Counted from the first letter of the stretch, positions 15,521-24,230 are shown. The stretch: 29,551 bases of DNA from Gammaproteobacteria bacterium RIFCSPHIGHO2_12_FULL_37_34 (GCA_001801495.1 MGXW01000040.1:1-29551); one strand, 5' to 3'. The notes: generated by a model from the letters alone, not told the origin. Made by a program: numbers and translations.

Positions 15521-15922
15521 TTACAAAAATTGTTTTACAAACAAACTAGGTTTAATCACTTCTATTCCATGATATCCAGAAATACACAACAAATCCTTAT
15601 CGCCACTTACGATAATATTAACATTAGCAGATAAAGCACAAGCAATAAATTTGTCGTCATGTGGATCTCTTGATATTTTGCTTGTAAGTTTAATCGGAAG
15701 GTGTATTTCAGTGTGTATAGCTAATAACTCGATAAAGTCTAATAGACGGATAGCAGGATATTGCTCTGACAGAGCTTTAGAAACTTTATTATATTCAATT
15801 AAAATTTCTTGTGATAAAATCAGTTTAATTTTTCGAGTTTGCCAAGCTTTCAGAATTTCATATGGAGGCCCAGACCAGAATATCCCTGATATAAATACGT
15901 TTGTATCTAGAATAATTCTCAC
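15521..15922 (-). CDS. PIN-domain toxin (VapC-like, PIN_3 family)
   Basis: This 133-residue PIN nuclease has the first acidic residue in IILDTNVFISG (Asp6), a middle acid in ILIEYNKV, and the pair SRDPHDDKFIACALSA, then IVSGDKDLL. This is the pattern of the toxin family formerly annotated as COG1569, usually cutting tRNA or rRNA. The start is GTG at 15922, which overlaps the antitoxin stop as GTGA with no good Shine-Dalgarno, so toxin synthesis should depend on antitoxin translation. The pair is inserted between guaC and rsmB. Confidence 0.86.
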   Translation of the reverse strand: MRIILDTNVFISGIFWSGPPYEILKAWQTRKIKLILSQEILIEYNKVSKALSEQYPAIRLLDFIELLAIHTEIHLPIKLTSKISRDPHDDKFIACALSANVNIIVSGDKDLLCISGYHGIEVIKPSLFVKQFL

Positions 15923-16182
15923 GGATTTGAGCGAGCCTTTTTAATTGCTTTTTTGATATCATTTTTTTTCAGGCGAAGTTTTTTTGCTTTTTCTCTTGCT
16001 TTGTGAATTAAATAATCAAAGTTCTTCATAGAAGGAGATGTTACAATTTTTAAGATAATAACATCTCGCTCACCTAACACAACAAATTGCTCACCAGTTG
16101 TTAGTTGTAGTGATTTTCTGATTTCTTCAGGTATAACAACCTGACCTTTAGAAGACATTCTTGTGGTTGCTAATGCTTTCAT
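15919..16182 (-). CDS. AbrB/SpoVT-type antitoxin
   Basis: The 87-residue protein begins with a swapped-hairpin DNA-binding domain (SSKGQVVIPEEIRKSLQL, then GEQFVVL), the MazE/AbrB hallmark. The C-terminal half is lysine-rich helix, suitable for wrapping the PIN toxin. AGGAG precedes the ATG. A 20-base perfect palindrome immediately upstream is a likely autoregulatory site. It is the first gene of the toxin-antitoxin pair. Confidence 0.88.
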   Translation of the reverse strand: MKALATTRMSSKGQVVIPEEIRKSLQLTTGEQFVVLGERDVIILKIVTSPSMKNFDYLIHKAREKAKKLRLKKNDIKKAIKKARSNP

Positions 16183-16192
16183 AACACTCTCC

Positions 16193-16214
16193 TAATCTTA
16201 CTTGTAAGATTATA
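16193..16214 (-). promoter_or_regulatory. Palindromic operator overlapping -10 box of the AbrB/PIN operon
   Basis: TAATCTTAC-TT-GTAAGATTA (16193-16212) is a perfect 9-bp palindrome. On the minus strand TATAAT (16214-16209) overlaps its upstream arm, and AGGAG of the antitoxin follows at once. This is the expected layout of an antitoxin-bound operator. No convincing -35 was seen. Confidence 0.7.
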
Positions 16215-16231
16215 GCAGCTATTTGGAATGG

Positions 16232-17551
16232 TTAGTAGTCTGATACGCTTTTCTTTCTCATTTTCGCAAAATAAAATCCATCCATATCCTGCATACCAGG
16301 AAGGATTTGGCGGCCGATTTCACAAGCCATTCCCCATGGCACTTCTAATTTCTCTTCATAAGCATGAGGATTGTAAGTTAGAAATTGTTGTAAAACGTGT
16401 GCATTCTCTTCTGGAAAAATAGAACACGTAACATACAGCAATAATCCACCAGGCTTTAATGTGTGCCACAAAGAGGTGAGTAGATGAAGTTCTTTTTTTG
16501 CCAATGTTTTAATATCGTTTGCTTGCCGCAATAGTTTAATATCAGGATGGCGACGAATGACACCGCTTGCCGAACAGGGAACATCGAGTAAGATGCGATC
16601 GAACAGTTGGCCGTCCCACCACGTTTTGATGCGACTTGCATCGCGTGTGAAAAGTTGGGGAGCAGGAAGCAACAACCTCGATACATTTTCTTTGATGCGC
16701 GCTAGCCGTTTCGAGTCTTTTTCTATGGCGATGCAAGTTGCTAATGTGGGTTCACGTTCTAATAGATGCGTCAATTTTCCACCTGGCGCAGCACATGCAT
16801 CTAATACTCGTAAACCTGGTTCTAACTCCAATAATTCAGCAGCTAGTTGTGCGCCACCATCTTGCACCGATACTTCTCCTTGAGCAAAACCAGGTAATCT
16901 TTCTATTGGAATAGCTGGTTCTAAAATAATACCGGCAGGCGTGTTGGGAATAACACGGGCAAGGTAACCGTTGGTTTGTAGCAATTCAATATATTTTTTG
17001 CGACTCATACGCAACACATTTACTCGCAATGCAAAAGGAGGATGTGCATTGTTAGCATGTAATATTGTTTGCCAGTGCATGGGCCATACTTCTTTGATTC
17101 GAGTGATGAACCAATCAGGATGTGCATAATAAGCTTCAGCGTCCAATTTAATTTTTTCCTGCAAATTTTTCTCCTGACGTAAATATTCACGTAGGATTGC
17201 ATTTACTAAATTTTTTGCCCAAGGTTTTTTTAATAGTATGGTTGCATCTACTGTTTCTGCTACCGCAGCATGGGGTGGAATATGCATGTCGGTTAATTGA
17301 TAAAGACCAATTAACAATAAGGCCTGAATAATGCTTTCTTTAGGTGGAATAGGTTTTTTTAATAATTGATTTAAAATATAAAGAAGTCGCGGATAATAGC
17401 GACAAACACCATAAGTTATCGCTTGAGTAAATGCGCGATCGCGGGGATCAAGAATGGATAATAAAATCGTATCCAAATTGTCTGTGAGCGATTGTCCGCG
17501 GGAGGCCACATTATTTATTATTTGTGCTGCGATAGAACGAATAGGGCTCAT
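16232..17551 (-). CDS. rsmB: 16S rRNA m5C967 methyltransferase RsmB
   Basis: The 439-residue protein has an N-terminal NusB-like domain (about residues 1-140), SAM motif VLDACAAPGGKLTHLLE, motif IV DVPCSASGVIRRHPDIK and the nucleophile-containing YVTCSIFPEEN. This two-cysteine arrangement defines the m5C RNA methyltransferases, and the NusB-like domain identifies RsmB/Sun. It methylates C967 of 16S rRNA. The ATG at 17551 overlaps the fmt stop as ATGA. The def-fmt-rsmB order is typical of gammaproteobacteria. Confidence 0.95.
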   Translation of the reverse strand: MSPIRSIAAQIINNVASRGQSLTDNLDTILLSILDPRDRAFTQAITYGVCRYYPRLLYILNQLLKKPIPPKESIIQALLLIGLYQLTDMHIPPHAAVAETVDATILLKKPWAKNLVNAILREYLRQEKNLQEKIKLDAEAYYAHPDWFITRIKEVWPMHWQTILHANNAHPPFALRVNVLRMSRKKYIELLQTNGYLARVIPNTPAGIILEPAIPIERLPGFAQGEVSVQDGGAQLAAELLELEPGLRVLDACAAPGGKLTHLLEREPTLATCIAIEKDSKRLARIKENVSRLLLPAPQLFTRDASRIKTWWDGQLFDRILLDVPCSASGVIRRHPDIKLLRQANDIKTLAKKELHLLTSLWHTLKPGGLLLYVTCSIFPEENAHVLQQFLTYNPHAYEEKLEVPWGMACEIGRQILPGMQDMDGFYFAKMRKKSVSDY

Positions 17552-18483
17552 GCTAAATGCTGACCAACTATTAATTGATCGTGTTTAGCATTATAAAAAT
17601 CACTAATAGTAATTATTTTCCCTCCCGGGAGTTGTATGCGTAATAGTCTTAGCACACCTTCGCTAGTTGCAATATCCATGCCATGATGTGAAGCAGATAC
17701 AATGGTGCCAGGTGAGTGATGATAATTCATTGAAATAGCTTTGGCTTGCCAAATACGCAATGGTTGTTGTTGCCAGTTAGTAAAAGCAACAGGAGCGGGA
17801 TTAAAAGCTCGTACTTTTCTTTCGAGTTCAATCGCTTTTTGTGTCCAATCTAAGCGTGCTTCTTCTTTAGTAATTTTATTAGCATAAGTTGCTAGCTGAT
17901 TATCTTGTGGTATAGGAGTGATTTGATTTTTATTTAATCGATCTAATGTTTCTATTAATGCTGCTGCACCTAATTCCGCTAGTTGATCATGCAAACTTTG
18001 TGAAGTTTCATCTTCACGCAAAGTATAGATTTGCTGCAGCAAAACAGGGCCCGTGTCTAATCCTTGCTCCATTTGCATGATGCTCACGCCCGTTATTTTA
18101 TCGCCAGCTAAAATAGCGTGTTGAATAGGCGCAGCACCGCGCCAACGTGGTAGTAAAGAAGAATGGATATTAATACAACCTAAACGAGGGATGTGTAATA
18201 CTGCTTCTGGTAATAACATGCCATAAGCAGCAACAACCATTATATCGGCATTCCATTTAGCAAGAATAGTTTGTTCTTTTGGGTCTTGAAGCGAGGGAGG
18301 TTGGCTAATAGGTAAATGGTGCGCTAAGGCGAGTTCCTTAACGGGACTTAAAGTCAGTTTTAATCCTCTGCCAGCAGGTTTATCCGCCTGTGTATAAACA
18401 GCAACAACTTGGTGGGAAGATTGAAGGAGTGTTTGTAATAGGATGGCAGCAAATGAGGGTGTGCCGGCAAAAATAATTTTCAT
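17548..18483 (-). CDS. fmt: Methionyl-tRNA formyltransferase
   Basis: The 311-residue enzyme starts MKIIFAGTPSFA and carries the formyltransferase core CINIHSSLLPRWRGAAPIQ (Asn105, His107) and GLDTGPVL (Asp143), matching the catalytic triad of Fmt. The basic loop KPAGRGLKLTLSPVKE, important for initiator tRNA recognition, is present. The C-terminal domain (about 205-311) is an OB-like tRNA-binding domain. It formylates Met-tRNA using 10-formyltetrahydrofolate. It is three bases from the def stop. Confidence 0.96.
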   Translation of the reverse strand: MKIIFAGTPSFAAILLQTLLQSSHQVVAVYTQADKPAGRGLKLTLSPVKELALAHHLPISQPPSLQDPKEQTILAKWNADIMVVAAYGMLLPEAVLHIPRLGCINIHSSLLPRWRGAAPIQHAILAGDKITGVSIMQMEQGLDTGPVLLQQIYTLREDETSQSLHDQLAELGAAALIETLDRLNKNQITPIPQDNQLATYANKITKEEARLDWTQKAIELERKVRAFNPAPVAFTNWQQQPLRIWQAKAISMNYHHSPGTIVSASHHGMDIATSEGVLRLLRIQLPGGKIITISDFYNAKHDQLIVGQHLA

Positions 18484-18486
18484 TTA

Positions 18487-18984
18487 TTACCGCCGCTTAT
18501 CTTTCTCAATTTTTTTTCGGATTCTTTCTTGCTTTAAACGCGAAAGATGATCGATAAATAAAATACCATTTAAGTGATCTGTTTCATGTTGAATACAAGC
18601 AGCCATTAAACCTTCGCCTTCTAATTCAAATAGCTTGCCATCTAAATTCATTCCGCGCATACGCACTTTTGCTGCGCGCTCCACTTTATCGTATACGCCA
18701 GTGACGGATAGGCATCCTTCATTATCAAGTTGTACGCCTTCTTTGGCTAAAATTTCTGGGTTGAATACACAATAACGTTGATTGTGCGTTTCAGAAACAT
18801 CCATCACAAAAATTTGTCGATGAATGCCAACTTGAGTTGCAGCAAGACCTACGCCGTTACTGGCATACATGGTTTCGTACATATCCTCTACGATACGTCG
18901 TACCTCATCATCAATCTGAGTGATGGGTTGAGCTTTTACACGTAAACGAGGATCAGGAAAATGTAATATCTCAAGCAGCGCCAT
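18487..18984 (-). CDS. def: Peptide deformylase
   Basis: The product has 165 residues from ATG 18984 (MALLEILHFPDPRLR, the usual Def N-terminus). Motifs are GVGLAATQ, EGCLSV (metal-binding Cys) and QHETDHLNG (metal-binding His pair and catalytic Glu). It removes the formyl group added by the neighbouring Fmt system. An upstream in-frame ATG at 19062 would add 26 residues unlike any Def and lies within the hemY end, so it is rejected. No clear Shine-Dalgarno precedes 18984. The promoter is probably at 19019-19046. Confidence 0.95.
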   Translation of the reverse strand: MALLEILHFPDPRLRVKAQPITQIDDEVRRIVEDMYETMYASNGVGLAATQVGIHRQIFVMDVSETHNQRYCVFNPEILAKEGVQLDNEGCLSVTGVYDKVERAAKVRMRGMNLDGKLFELEGEGLMAACIQHETDHLNGILFIDHLSRLKQERIRKKIEKDKRR

Positions 18985-19018
18985 AAATATAATGTTCGTG
19001 GATAAATTAAAATCATAT

Positions 19019-19046
19019 TTTATAATATCTGCCCACAAATAGCCAA
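19019..19046 (-). promoter_or_regulatory. Candidate promoter of def-fmt-rsmB
   Basis: On the minus strand TTGGCT (19046-19041) and TATAAA (19024-19019) are 16 bases apart, about 35 bases before the def ATG. The -35 lies beside the hemY stop. Confidence 0.45.
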
Positions 19047-19048
19047 TA

Positions 19049-20254
19049 TTATTGTTTGCCAACAGAATCGTTGATGATTCTCAATAATCCTTCTTGATAT
19101 TGTCGTAGCGCTTCTTCTGGTTGACCTAATTGTTGAAGCAGCTTGCCGTATTCATACGTTGCTTCAGCATGTGGCCCTAGGGCGAGACATTTTTCAAAAT
19201 AATCTTTTGCTTTTCCCCATAATTGAATACGCACACATAATTTGCCTAATGTTAATAAAGATTCTGGGTGTTCGCCATATGTTTTTAACCATGCGCCCAC
19301 GATGACTAATTGGCGATTTAACTGAGTGGAAGGCAGGGTATCATATAGGCTTACTAAGTTGCCATGCCAATGATGTTTCAGTGTTTTACGTATTAATTCT
19401 TCAGCTTCAGTCGTGTTTGTTTTGGAGTAATATAATAATTGTTTAACATATTCATAAACCACATCAGGATTTTTTTTGGTTCCTCGAGGAATGTCGCTCC
19501 AAATCAGTTGGATATCTTCTAGATTTTTATTTCGAGATGATCGCAGTAACTCGCAGTAGATATTTTTTTCAAAAATTTCTGCTTGAGAAGGCGTAATTAA
19601 TTTTGTCTTGCGTAATTGAGGGAGCAACGGTTGCAAATTTTTCCAATCTGCCAAATGAACATATATTTTTTCTAACAATTTTAATACACGTGGATGATGT
19701 GGCACTGTTTGTTGTAAGCAAGTTAAAGTGGCGGTTGCTTGTTCGAACTTACCTTGAGCCATTTCCAACTCAGCTTGAACTAATCCAATTGCTATATTGG
19801 CTTCTGGTGCAACCCGATAAGCTTTTTGAATATAACGATCACGTTCATCAAAATCATGCTGTTCATGAGCTGCTTTTGCCAAACCCAAATAGTTTATCAA
19901 TGGATCGACAGATTGATGAATGCCAGCAAGTAATAATCGTTCAGCTTTTTTCCAATGGCCTTCAATTAAGAGAGATAATCCTTCCTGTGTTTTAGTAAAT
20001 AATCGATGAGTACGACGAAAACGCAGCCAATTTTTCAATCGGAACCATAATAATTGCAATTGATCAATGCTGTTAATTAATAAATAAAAAAGAATGAATA
20101 AAATAGCAAGGCTTAATAAGGCAAACCACAAAGGCATTTGCACAATCCAAGATTGATAAATAATAAAGAGATAAGCCGGATGCCGTAGAATTTCGAGTCC
20201 CGCCCATACGGAGGCAATCAGAAATAATAAAAATACTAGTAGACGCCACATCAT
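19049..20254 (-). CDS. hemY: HemY-like TPR membrane protein
   Basis: A 401-residue protein with two N-terminal membrane helices (about residues 3-20 and 40-62), then a long TPR-rich soluble region ending with repeats such as AKDYFEKCLALGPHAEATYEYGKLL. This is the layout of proteobacterial HemY of the hemCDXY cluster, a protein of uncertain role linked to tetrapyrrole synthesis and distinct from the Bacillus protoporphyrinogen oxidase of the same name. AGGAG is placed properly before the ATG pair at 20254/20251. It directly follows hemX with a 16-base gap. Confidence 0.85.
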   Translation of the reverse strand: MMWRLLVFLLFLIASVWAGLEILRHPAYLFIIYQSWIVQMPLWFALLSLAILFILFYLLINSIDQLQLLWFRLKNWLRFRRTHRLFTKTQEGLSLLIEGHWKKAERLLLAGIHQSVDPLINYLGLAKAAHEQHDFDERDRYIQKAYRVAPEANIAIGLVQAELEMAQGKFEQATATLTCLQQTVPHHPRVLKLLEKIYVHLADWKNLQPLLPQLRKTKLITPSQAEIFEKNIYCELLRSSRNKNLEDIQLIWSDIPRGTKKNPDVVYEYVKQLLYYSKTNTTEAEELIRKTLKHHWHGNLVSLYDTLPSTQLNRQLVIVGAWLKTYGEHPESLLTLGKLCVRIQLWGKAKDYFEKCLALGPHAEATYEYGKLLQQLGQPEEALRQYQEGLLRIINDSVGKQ

Positions 20255-20270
20255 GTGCTCCTAGAAGATC

Positions 20271-21287
20271 TCATTCTGTTTTTTGAATCCCAAAATAGTC
20301 ATCAAATAATTGTAACGTTGGGGTAAGATTAATAGTCAATGGTTGAATAGTGATTTTTTGCAAAGCTTGTAAATTTTGCAGTATATTTTTAGTGAGCTCA
20401 GCATCTTGAACAAAATATTGCTGTATCCAATCCATTGCCTGTTGCAAACTCAATTGATATACCACCATATTGTTGTGAAGTAACCCCCATATTGCATTTT
20501 CCATTTGTGCATGGAGATTTTGATAAAGAAATATTTTTTCATCAGGAATAATAAGAGGCAAGGTGTGTGAACCATTATAATGGACAATGACAATTTGTCT
20601 TAGCATTTGCCAGGAACGTTCTAAACCTTTTTGCCACCAACTGCTATCTGTTTTTGTCATGTCGGAAGAGAGCTTAGATTCTTGTTTAAGTTGCATAATT
20701 GGCAGAGGTAGTTGATTTAATTGTTTATCAAGATTAGCCAGTTGCACATATAACGTGTTGATATTTACTTGAGGAGAATGTTGTAAATTGTAAATATCCG
20801 TAGCCAATGATTTTTGAATAACAACTACACGAGAGTCTTTCACATTTCGTAACGCTTCATCAGCACGTTGTAACAATGCAATGGTGATTGTTTGTGCATT
20901 AGTTAATGGAGTATAGTCGTTTGCTAATCGGACTAAGTGTTGTGCTTCGGCCATATACCATTTATCTAGGTTTCCCTCTTGTGCTGCTTGCCAATCCATC
21001 AGTAATTTTTCTTGCTGATGAGCAAGTGCTGCCGATTGTTGCATGGTGGTAGCAAAGTTATTTACCATTTGTTGTAGGCTAACAAAATTGCGCTGGGTAT
21101 TTGTTAATTCATTTTCTAAACTGGAGATTACTTTTGTTAAAGTTATTGTAATGGTTGTTAACTGAGCGTAACCATAACTAGCAGCAAAAATAGTAATCAC
21201 TACTGCCAACGTTGAAAAAAATATTCCAATGGTGGCCCAATGAATAGGGGATTTTTTTTGTTCTACAGCTTCATTTTCATTTGGCAT
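20271..21287 (-). CDS. hemX: HemX-like membrane protein
   Basis: The 338-residue protein has a short polar N-terminus, one membrane helix at about residues 17-41 and a large helical periplasmic domain containing EAQHLVRLANDYTPLTNAQTI and LLQRADEAL, the recognisable core of the HemX family. It is often mis-annotated as uroporphyrinogen III methyltransferase, but it has no SAM-binding methylase domain. Its role in heme synthesis is unclear; it may organise the enzymes. Its start overlaps the hemD 3' end by 25 bases. Confidence 0.87.
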   Translation of the reverse strand: MPNENEAVEQKKSPIHWATIGIFFSTLAVVITIFAASYGYAQLTTITITLTKVISSLENELTNTQRNFVSLQQMVNNFATTMQQSAALAHQQEKLLMDWQAAQEGNLDKWYMAEAQHLVRLANDYTPLTNAQTITIALLQRADEALRNVKDSRVVVIQKSLATDIYNLQHSPQVNINTLYVQLANLDKQLNQLPLPIMQLKQESKLSSDMTKTDSSWWQKGLERSWQMLRQIVIVHYNGSHTLPLIIPDEKIFLYQNLHAQMENAIWGLLHNNMVVYQLSLQQAMDWIQQYFVQDAELTKNILQNLQALQKITIQPLTINLTPTLQLFDDYFGIQKTE

Positions 21288-22063
21288 AATTCATTCCTCT
21301 TTTTTGCTAGCAGTTCTAAAATTGCCTCATGACTTGCATTGTGAGCTACCCATATTGTCTGAAAACCTAAATGATGTGCAAGCTCTTTTATTCTTTCGCT
21401 AATAACAACGAGTGGAATATCAAGTAAACGAGTATGCAGTGCTTTCCCCATCATCTTTGTTAAGTTTACTATGCCATTGTTAGATGTTGCGATAATGCTA
21501 TCAATCGTTTGTTGCTTTAAAAGCATTTGATAAGGGTGTATTTCTATCTCTGGTATGATACGACGATAAGCAATGATTGGCAAAACGCGTGCTCCGCGTT
21601 TTTTTAATGTTTGTTCCAATTGATCTCGTCCTTTTTCGCCACGGATAATTGCGATTTTTTGTTTATTGAGGGATTGAAATTCAGGTAAAGCTAATAAACC
21701 TTCACTATTCCATTTTTTCTTAGGGTAAAGAACATGTAGATACCCTGCTTGATGCAAGGCTTTCATTGTTCCAATGCCTATACAAGCGAGTTTAATAGAA
21801 GGCAAAAGCGCTCGCCATTCTTGGCGTAAAACGGGAAGGCTAGCATAAACAGCTTGAGGGCTAATAAAAATAAGCCAGTTTTGTTGGCTCAGTTTGCGAA
21901 TGGATGCAATAAACTTACTTGAATTTTTTGGCGGAGCAAAAGCAAGAGTAGGCAAATGAATAGCGCAGCCGCCTTGTGATTTGATGAGCTCACAAAGCTT
22001 TGCTCCAGAAGGATAAGGGCGCGTGACAAGAATATTTAGATCATGGAGTTTTTTTATTTTCAT
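21263..22063 (-). CDS. hemD: Uroporphyrinogen-III synthase
   Basis: The product has 266 residues from ATG 22063. It shows the loose HemD pattern: ILVTRPYPSG at the N-terminus, WLIFISPQAVYA, KLACIGIGTMKAL, KIAIIRGEKGRDQLEQTL and IIATSNNGIVNLTKM. HemD closes hydroxymethylbilane to the type III ring. Identification rests on these motifs plus adjacency to hemX and hemY. hemC is absent from this stretch; the gene before hemD is an nfeD-like protease instead. A TTG at 22075 is a possible but less likely start. Confidence 0.87.
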   Translation of the reverse strand: MKIKKLHDLNILVTRPYPSGAKLCELIKSQGGCAIHLPTLAFAPPKNSSKFIASIRKLSQQNWLIFISPQAVYASLPVLRQEWRALLPSIKLACIGIGTMKALHQAGYLHVLYPKKKWNSEGLLALPEFQSLNKQKIAIIRGEKGRDQLEQTLKKRGARVLPIIAYRRIIPEIEIHPYQMLLKQQTIDSIIATSNNGIVNLTKMMGKALHTRLLDIPLVVISERIKELAHHLGFQTIWVAHNASHEAILELLAKKRNELCQMKMKL

Positions 22064-23372
22064 TGATAGGTTCAACCAACAACATCAATCCATGAACTTT
22101 AGTCACTTTAATTTTTTGTCCGGGGATTAACATTACATTTGCTCTAGCTTCCCAGATTTCTCCCAAAACACGTACTACCACTTGCTCATTCATCATGCTT
22201 AGCACCACCCCTTCACTACCAATTAATCCTTCTTGTCCAGTGACAATTGTTTTTTTATGAGATTGGAAAACCATAGTAAGAATAATCAAGCAAAATAAAG
22301 CGGTAGCGATGCTCATGATAAGTATCAGTGATAAAGCAACATGATAATTGGGATCGTTCACATCGAACAACATGATCGATCCAATGATAAAAGCAATGAC
22401 ACCACCGATACCTAATATCCCGTGGCTAGTAATAAAAATTTCAAAAATAATAAATAATATTCCAACAACAACTAATGTTAGCCCAGTATAATTAATAGGC
22501 GCGAGTTGGAAAGCATATAAGACGAGTAATAATGCAATGACGCCTGCTACTCCAGGTAAAATCAAGCCTGGATGAGACAATTCAAACATTAATCCGTAAA
22601 GTGCAATTAGAATCAGTAAATAAACAATATTAGGATTCGTTAAAAAAGTTAAGAATTGATAACGCCAATCGGGCGCAATGATTTTAAGTTCAAGATTTTT
22701 AGTAGAGATTTTTTCAGGAATACCTTGTACCAGAATGTTATGCCCGTCCATTTTTTTGAGCAAGGTTGGATAATCATCCGCGATTTCATCAATGACTTTC
22801 AAGCGTTTTGCTTCATTAGCGGATAAACTCGCAGCTTGGCGAACAGCGAGCTCTGCCCAATCTGCATTTCTTCCGCGCAATTGCGCGAGACTACGCATAT
22901 AAGCGGAGGCATCATTCGTAGCTTTTTTTTCTTCGGTGCTGATGGCGCGAGTAGCAGGGGAGTTTTTTGGTAAGATGCTAACAGGAGAAGCGGCCCCAAT
23001 ATTGGTACCCGATGCCATCGCAGCAAGATGACTAGCATACATAATGAATGTACCAGCACTTGCGGCGCGAGCACCCGCTGGGTAAACATAAGCAATCACG
23101 GGAATGGATGAGGTGATAATTGTTTCATTAATATGACGCATAGCAGTTTCCAACCCACCAGGGGTGTTGAGTTGGATGATAATGACTGCAGCGTGTTCTT
23201 TTTCTGCATAAGCAATACCACGTTGAATGTAGTCTTGTGTTGCAGGTCCAATGGCGTTATTTATTTCTAGGACGATTGCTTTTTCCGCTGGCTTTTCAGT
23301 TTTTTCAGCCGCAAAGCCGGCAGCTGAAAATAGCATGAATAGTAAAATGATGAATGCTTTCCATTTGTACAT
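22041..23372 (-). CDS. NfeD-type membrane-bound ClpP-class serine protease
   Basis: A 443-residue protein with a signal peptide (about 1-22), a ClpP-like protease domain with the nucleophile in ARAASAGTF (Ser105) and a lysine in STEEKKATNDA (Lys149/Lys150), about four membrane helices (roughly residues 240-360) and a C-terminal NfeD OB-fold (VGSEGVVLSM-like to the end). This corresponds to the long NfeD1b type, thought to cleave stomatin-like membrane proteins. No stomatin gene is in the window. It starts 49 bases after the higA stop and overlaps hemD by 23 bases. Confidence 0.9.
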   Translation of the reverse strand: MYKWKAFIILLFMLFSAAGFAAEKTEKPAEKAIVLEINNAIGPATQDYIQRGIAYAEKEHAAVIIIQLNTPGGLETAMRHINETIITSSIPVIAYVYPAGARAASAGTFIMYASHLAAMASGTNIGAASPVSILPKNSPATRAISTEEKKATNDASAYMRSLAQLRGRNADWAELAVRQAASLSANEAKRLKVIDEIADDYPTLLKKMDGHNILVQGIPEKISTKNLELKIIAPDWRYQFLTFLTNPNIVYLLILIALYGLMFELSHPGLILPGVAGVIALLLVLYAFQLAPINYTGLTLVVVGILFIIFEIFITSHGILGIGGVIAFIIGSIMLFDVNDPNYHVALSLILIMSIATALFCLIILTMVFQSHKKTIVTGQEGLIGSEGVVLSMMNEQVVVRVLGEIWEARANVMLIPGQKIKVTKVHGLMLLVEPINENKKTP

Positions 23373-23421
23373 AATTAGTGCTTCATTTAGAAGATATTAA
23401 GATTATTATATAATATTTAGG

Positions 23422-23721
23422 CTAAGCTGCATGGCCGACGAGTAACTTAATTTTTTGCAGTTTCTTGTCAATTTTCTTTTTTCGCTCTTCCAAATCGTAA
23501 TCAGCTTGTAATCCTAACCAGAAGCCTTCGCTTGTGCCCAGTGCTTTCGATAAACGTAAATCAGTATCTGCTGTAATAGAACGATCGCCATGAACAATTT
23601 CATTGATTCGTCGTGGGGGAACATCAATATCTCTGGCCAATTTATTTTGGCTAATATCTAAGGGGTTTAAAAATTCTTCTAAAAGAATTTCGCCTGGATG
23701 AATATTTGCAATTCTGTTCAT
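23422..23721 (-). CDS. higA: HigA-type helix-turn-helix antitoxin
   Basis: This 99-residue protein has the HigA start IHPGEILLEEFL and an XRE helix-turn-helix (ISQNKLARDIDVPPRRINEIVHG), followed by LSKALGTSEGFWLGLQADYDLE. These are hallmark segments of HigA/VapI antitoxins. It has a near-ideal GGAGGT seven bases before the ATG, stronger than the toxin's site, so antitoxin should be made in excess. It lies 16 bases after higB. Confidence 0.93.
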   Translation of the reverse strand: MNRIANIHPGEILLEEFLNPLDISQNKLARDIDVPPRRINEIVHGDRSITADTDLRLSKALGTSEGFWLGLQADYDLEERKKKIDKKLQKIKLLVGHAA

Positions 23722-23737
23722 TTTTCAACCTCCATCG

Positions 23738-24019
23738 TTAATGGTAATCTTCTATAGCAACATCATAAACATTGGTATCATTCCATTTAAAACATATACG
23801 CCATTGATCATTAATGCGAATGCTATATTCACCCATTTTATCCCCTTTTAAAGATTCCAATCGGTTATGGGGTGGAATGCGAAGATCATTTAGTTGTTTC
23901 GCGTTATTTAGCATACGTAATTTACGTCTTGCTACATGCTGAATGTCTCTGGGTAAGCGAAATGATATTTCACTTACCCAGATTTTTCGTGTTTCCTTAC
24001 ATTTGAATGTTTTAATCAT
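23738..24019 (-). CDS. higB: HigB-type RelE-family toxin
   Basis: The 93-residue protein has the HigB/GraT pattern: N-terminal IKTFKCKETRKIW, central RRKLRMLNNAKQLNDLRIPPHNRLESLKGDKMGEYSIRINDQWRICFKW and a C-terminal DVAIEDYH. The family cuts mRNA at the ribosome. AGGAT precedes the ATG. It is first in the operon, the usual inverted order for HigBA. Confidence 0.93.
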   Translation of the reverse strand: MIKTFKCKETRKIWVSEISFRLPRDIQHVARRKLRMLNNAKQLNDLRIPPHNRLESLKGDKMGEYSIRINDQWRICFKWNDTNVYDVAIEDYH

Positions 24020-24039
24020 ATTTTATCCTGTTGGCTATA

Positions 24040-24076
24040 ATTATAACGCGAAACGTTATATAACGCAACACGTTAA
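24040..24076 (-). promoter_or_regulatory. higBA promoter with two tandem AACG-N5-CGTT operators
   Basis: On the minus strand TTGCGT (24068-24063) and TATAAT (24045-24040) are 17 bases apart. Two copies of the palindrome AACG-N5-CGTT (24045-24057 and 24062-24074), separated by ATAT, cover the whole promoter. The layout fits cooperative binding of HigA dimers. Confidence 0.82.
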
Positions 24077-24091
24077 TTAGATTTGAAGTGG

Positions 24092-24119
24092 TTGACCACG
24101 ATTCTAAGCCTGTTATACT
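24092..24119 (+). promoter_or_regulatory. Promoter of tRNA-Leu
   Basis: TTGACC (24092-24097) and TATACT (24114-24119), 16 bases apart, end 20 bases before the mature tRNA. Confidence 0.7.
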
Positions 24120-24139
24120 TTTGCGGTTATTGATCTTAT

Positions 24140-24223
24140 GCCGGGGTGGCGGAATAGGTAGACGCGCCGGTCTCAAAAACCGGTGAGGGTGACTTCATGC
24201 CGGTTCGATTCCGGCCCTCGGCA
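24140..24223 (+). tRNA. tRNA-Leu (anticodon CAA)
   Basis: The 84-base cloverleaf has acceptor GCCGGGG/CCTCGGC, D-stem GCG/CGC, anticodon stem CCGGT/ACCGG with loop CTCAAAA giving anticodon CAA, a long class II variable arm, T-arm GCCGG-TTCGATT-CCGGC and discriminator A at 24223. The 3' CCA is not encoded (TAT follows). It reads UUG codons. The sulP stop on the other strand begins seven bases downstream. Confidence 0.96.
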
Positions 24224-24230
24224 TATTAGT

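Noticed and set aside
18985..19062. Extended N-terminus for peptide deformylase
   Set aside because: The extra 26 residues do not match the family, and the region carries a promoter candidate and the end of hemY.
19603..19995. Plus-strand 130-codon frame opposite hemY
   Set aside because: It mirrors the hemY coding sequence, with no family resemblance or start signals.
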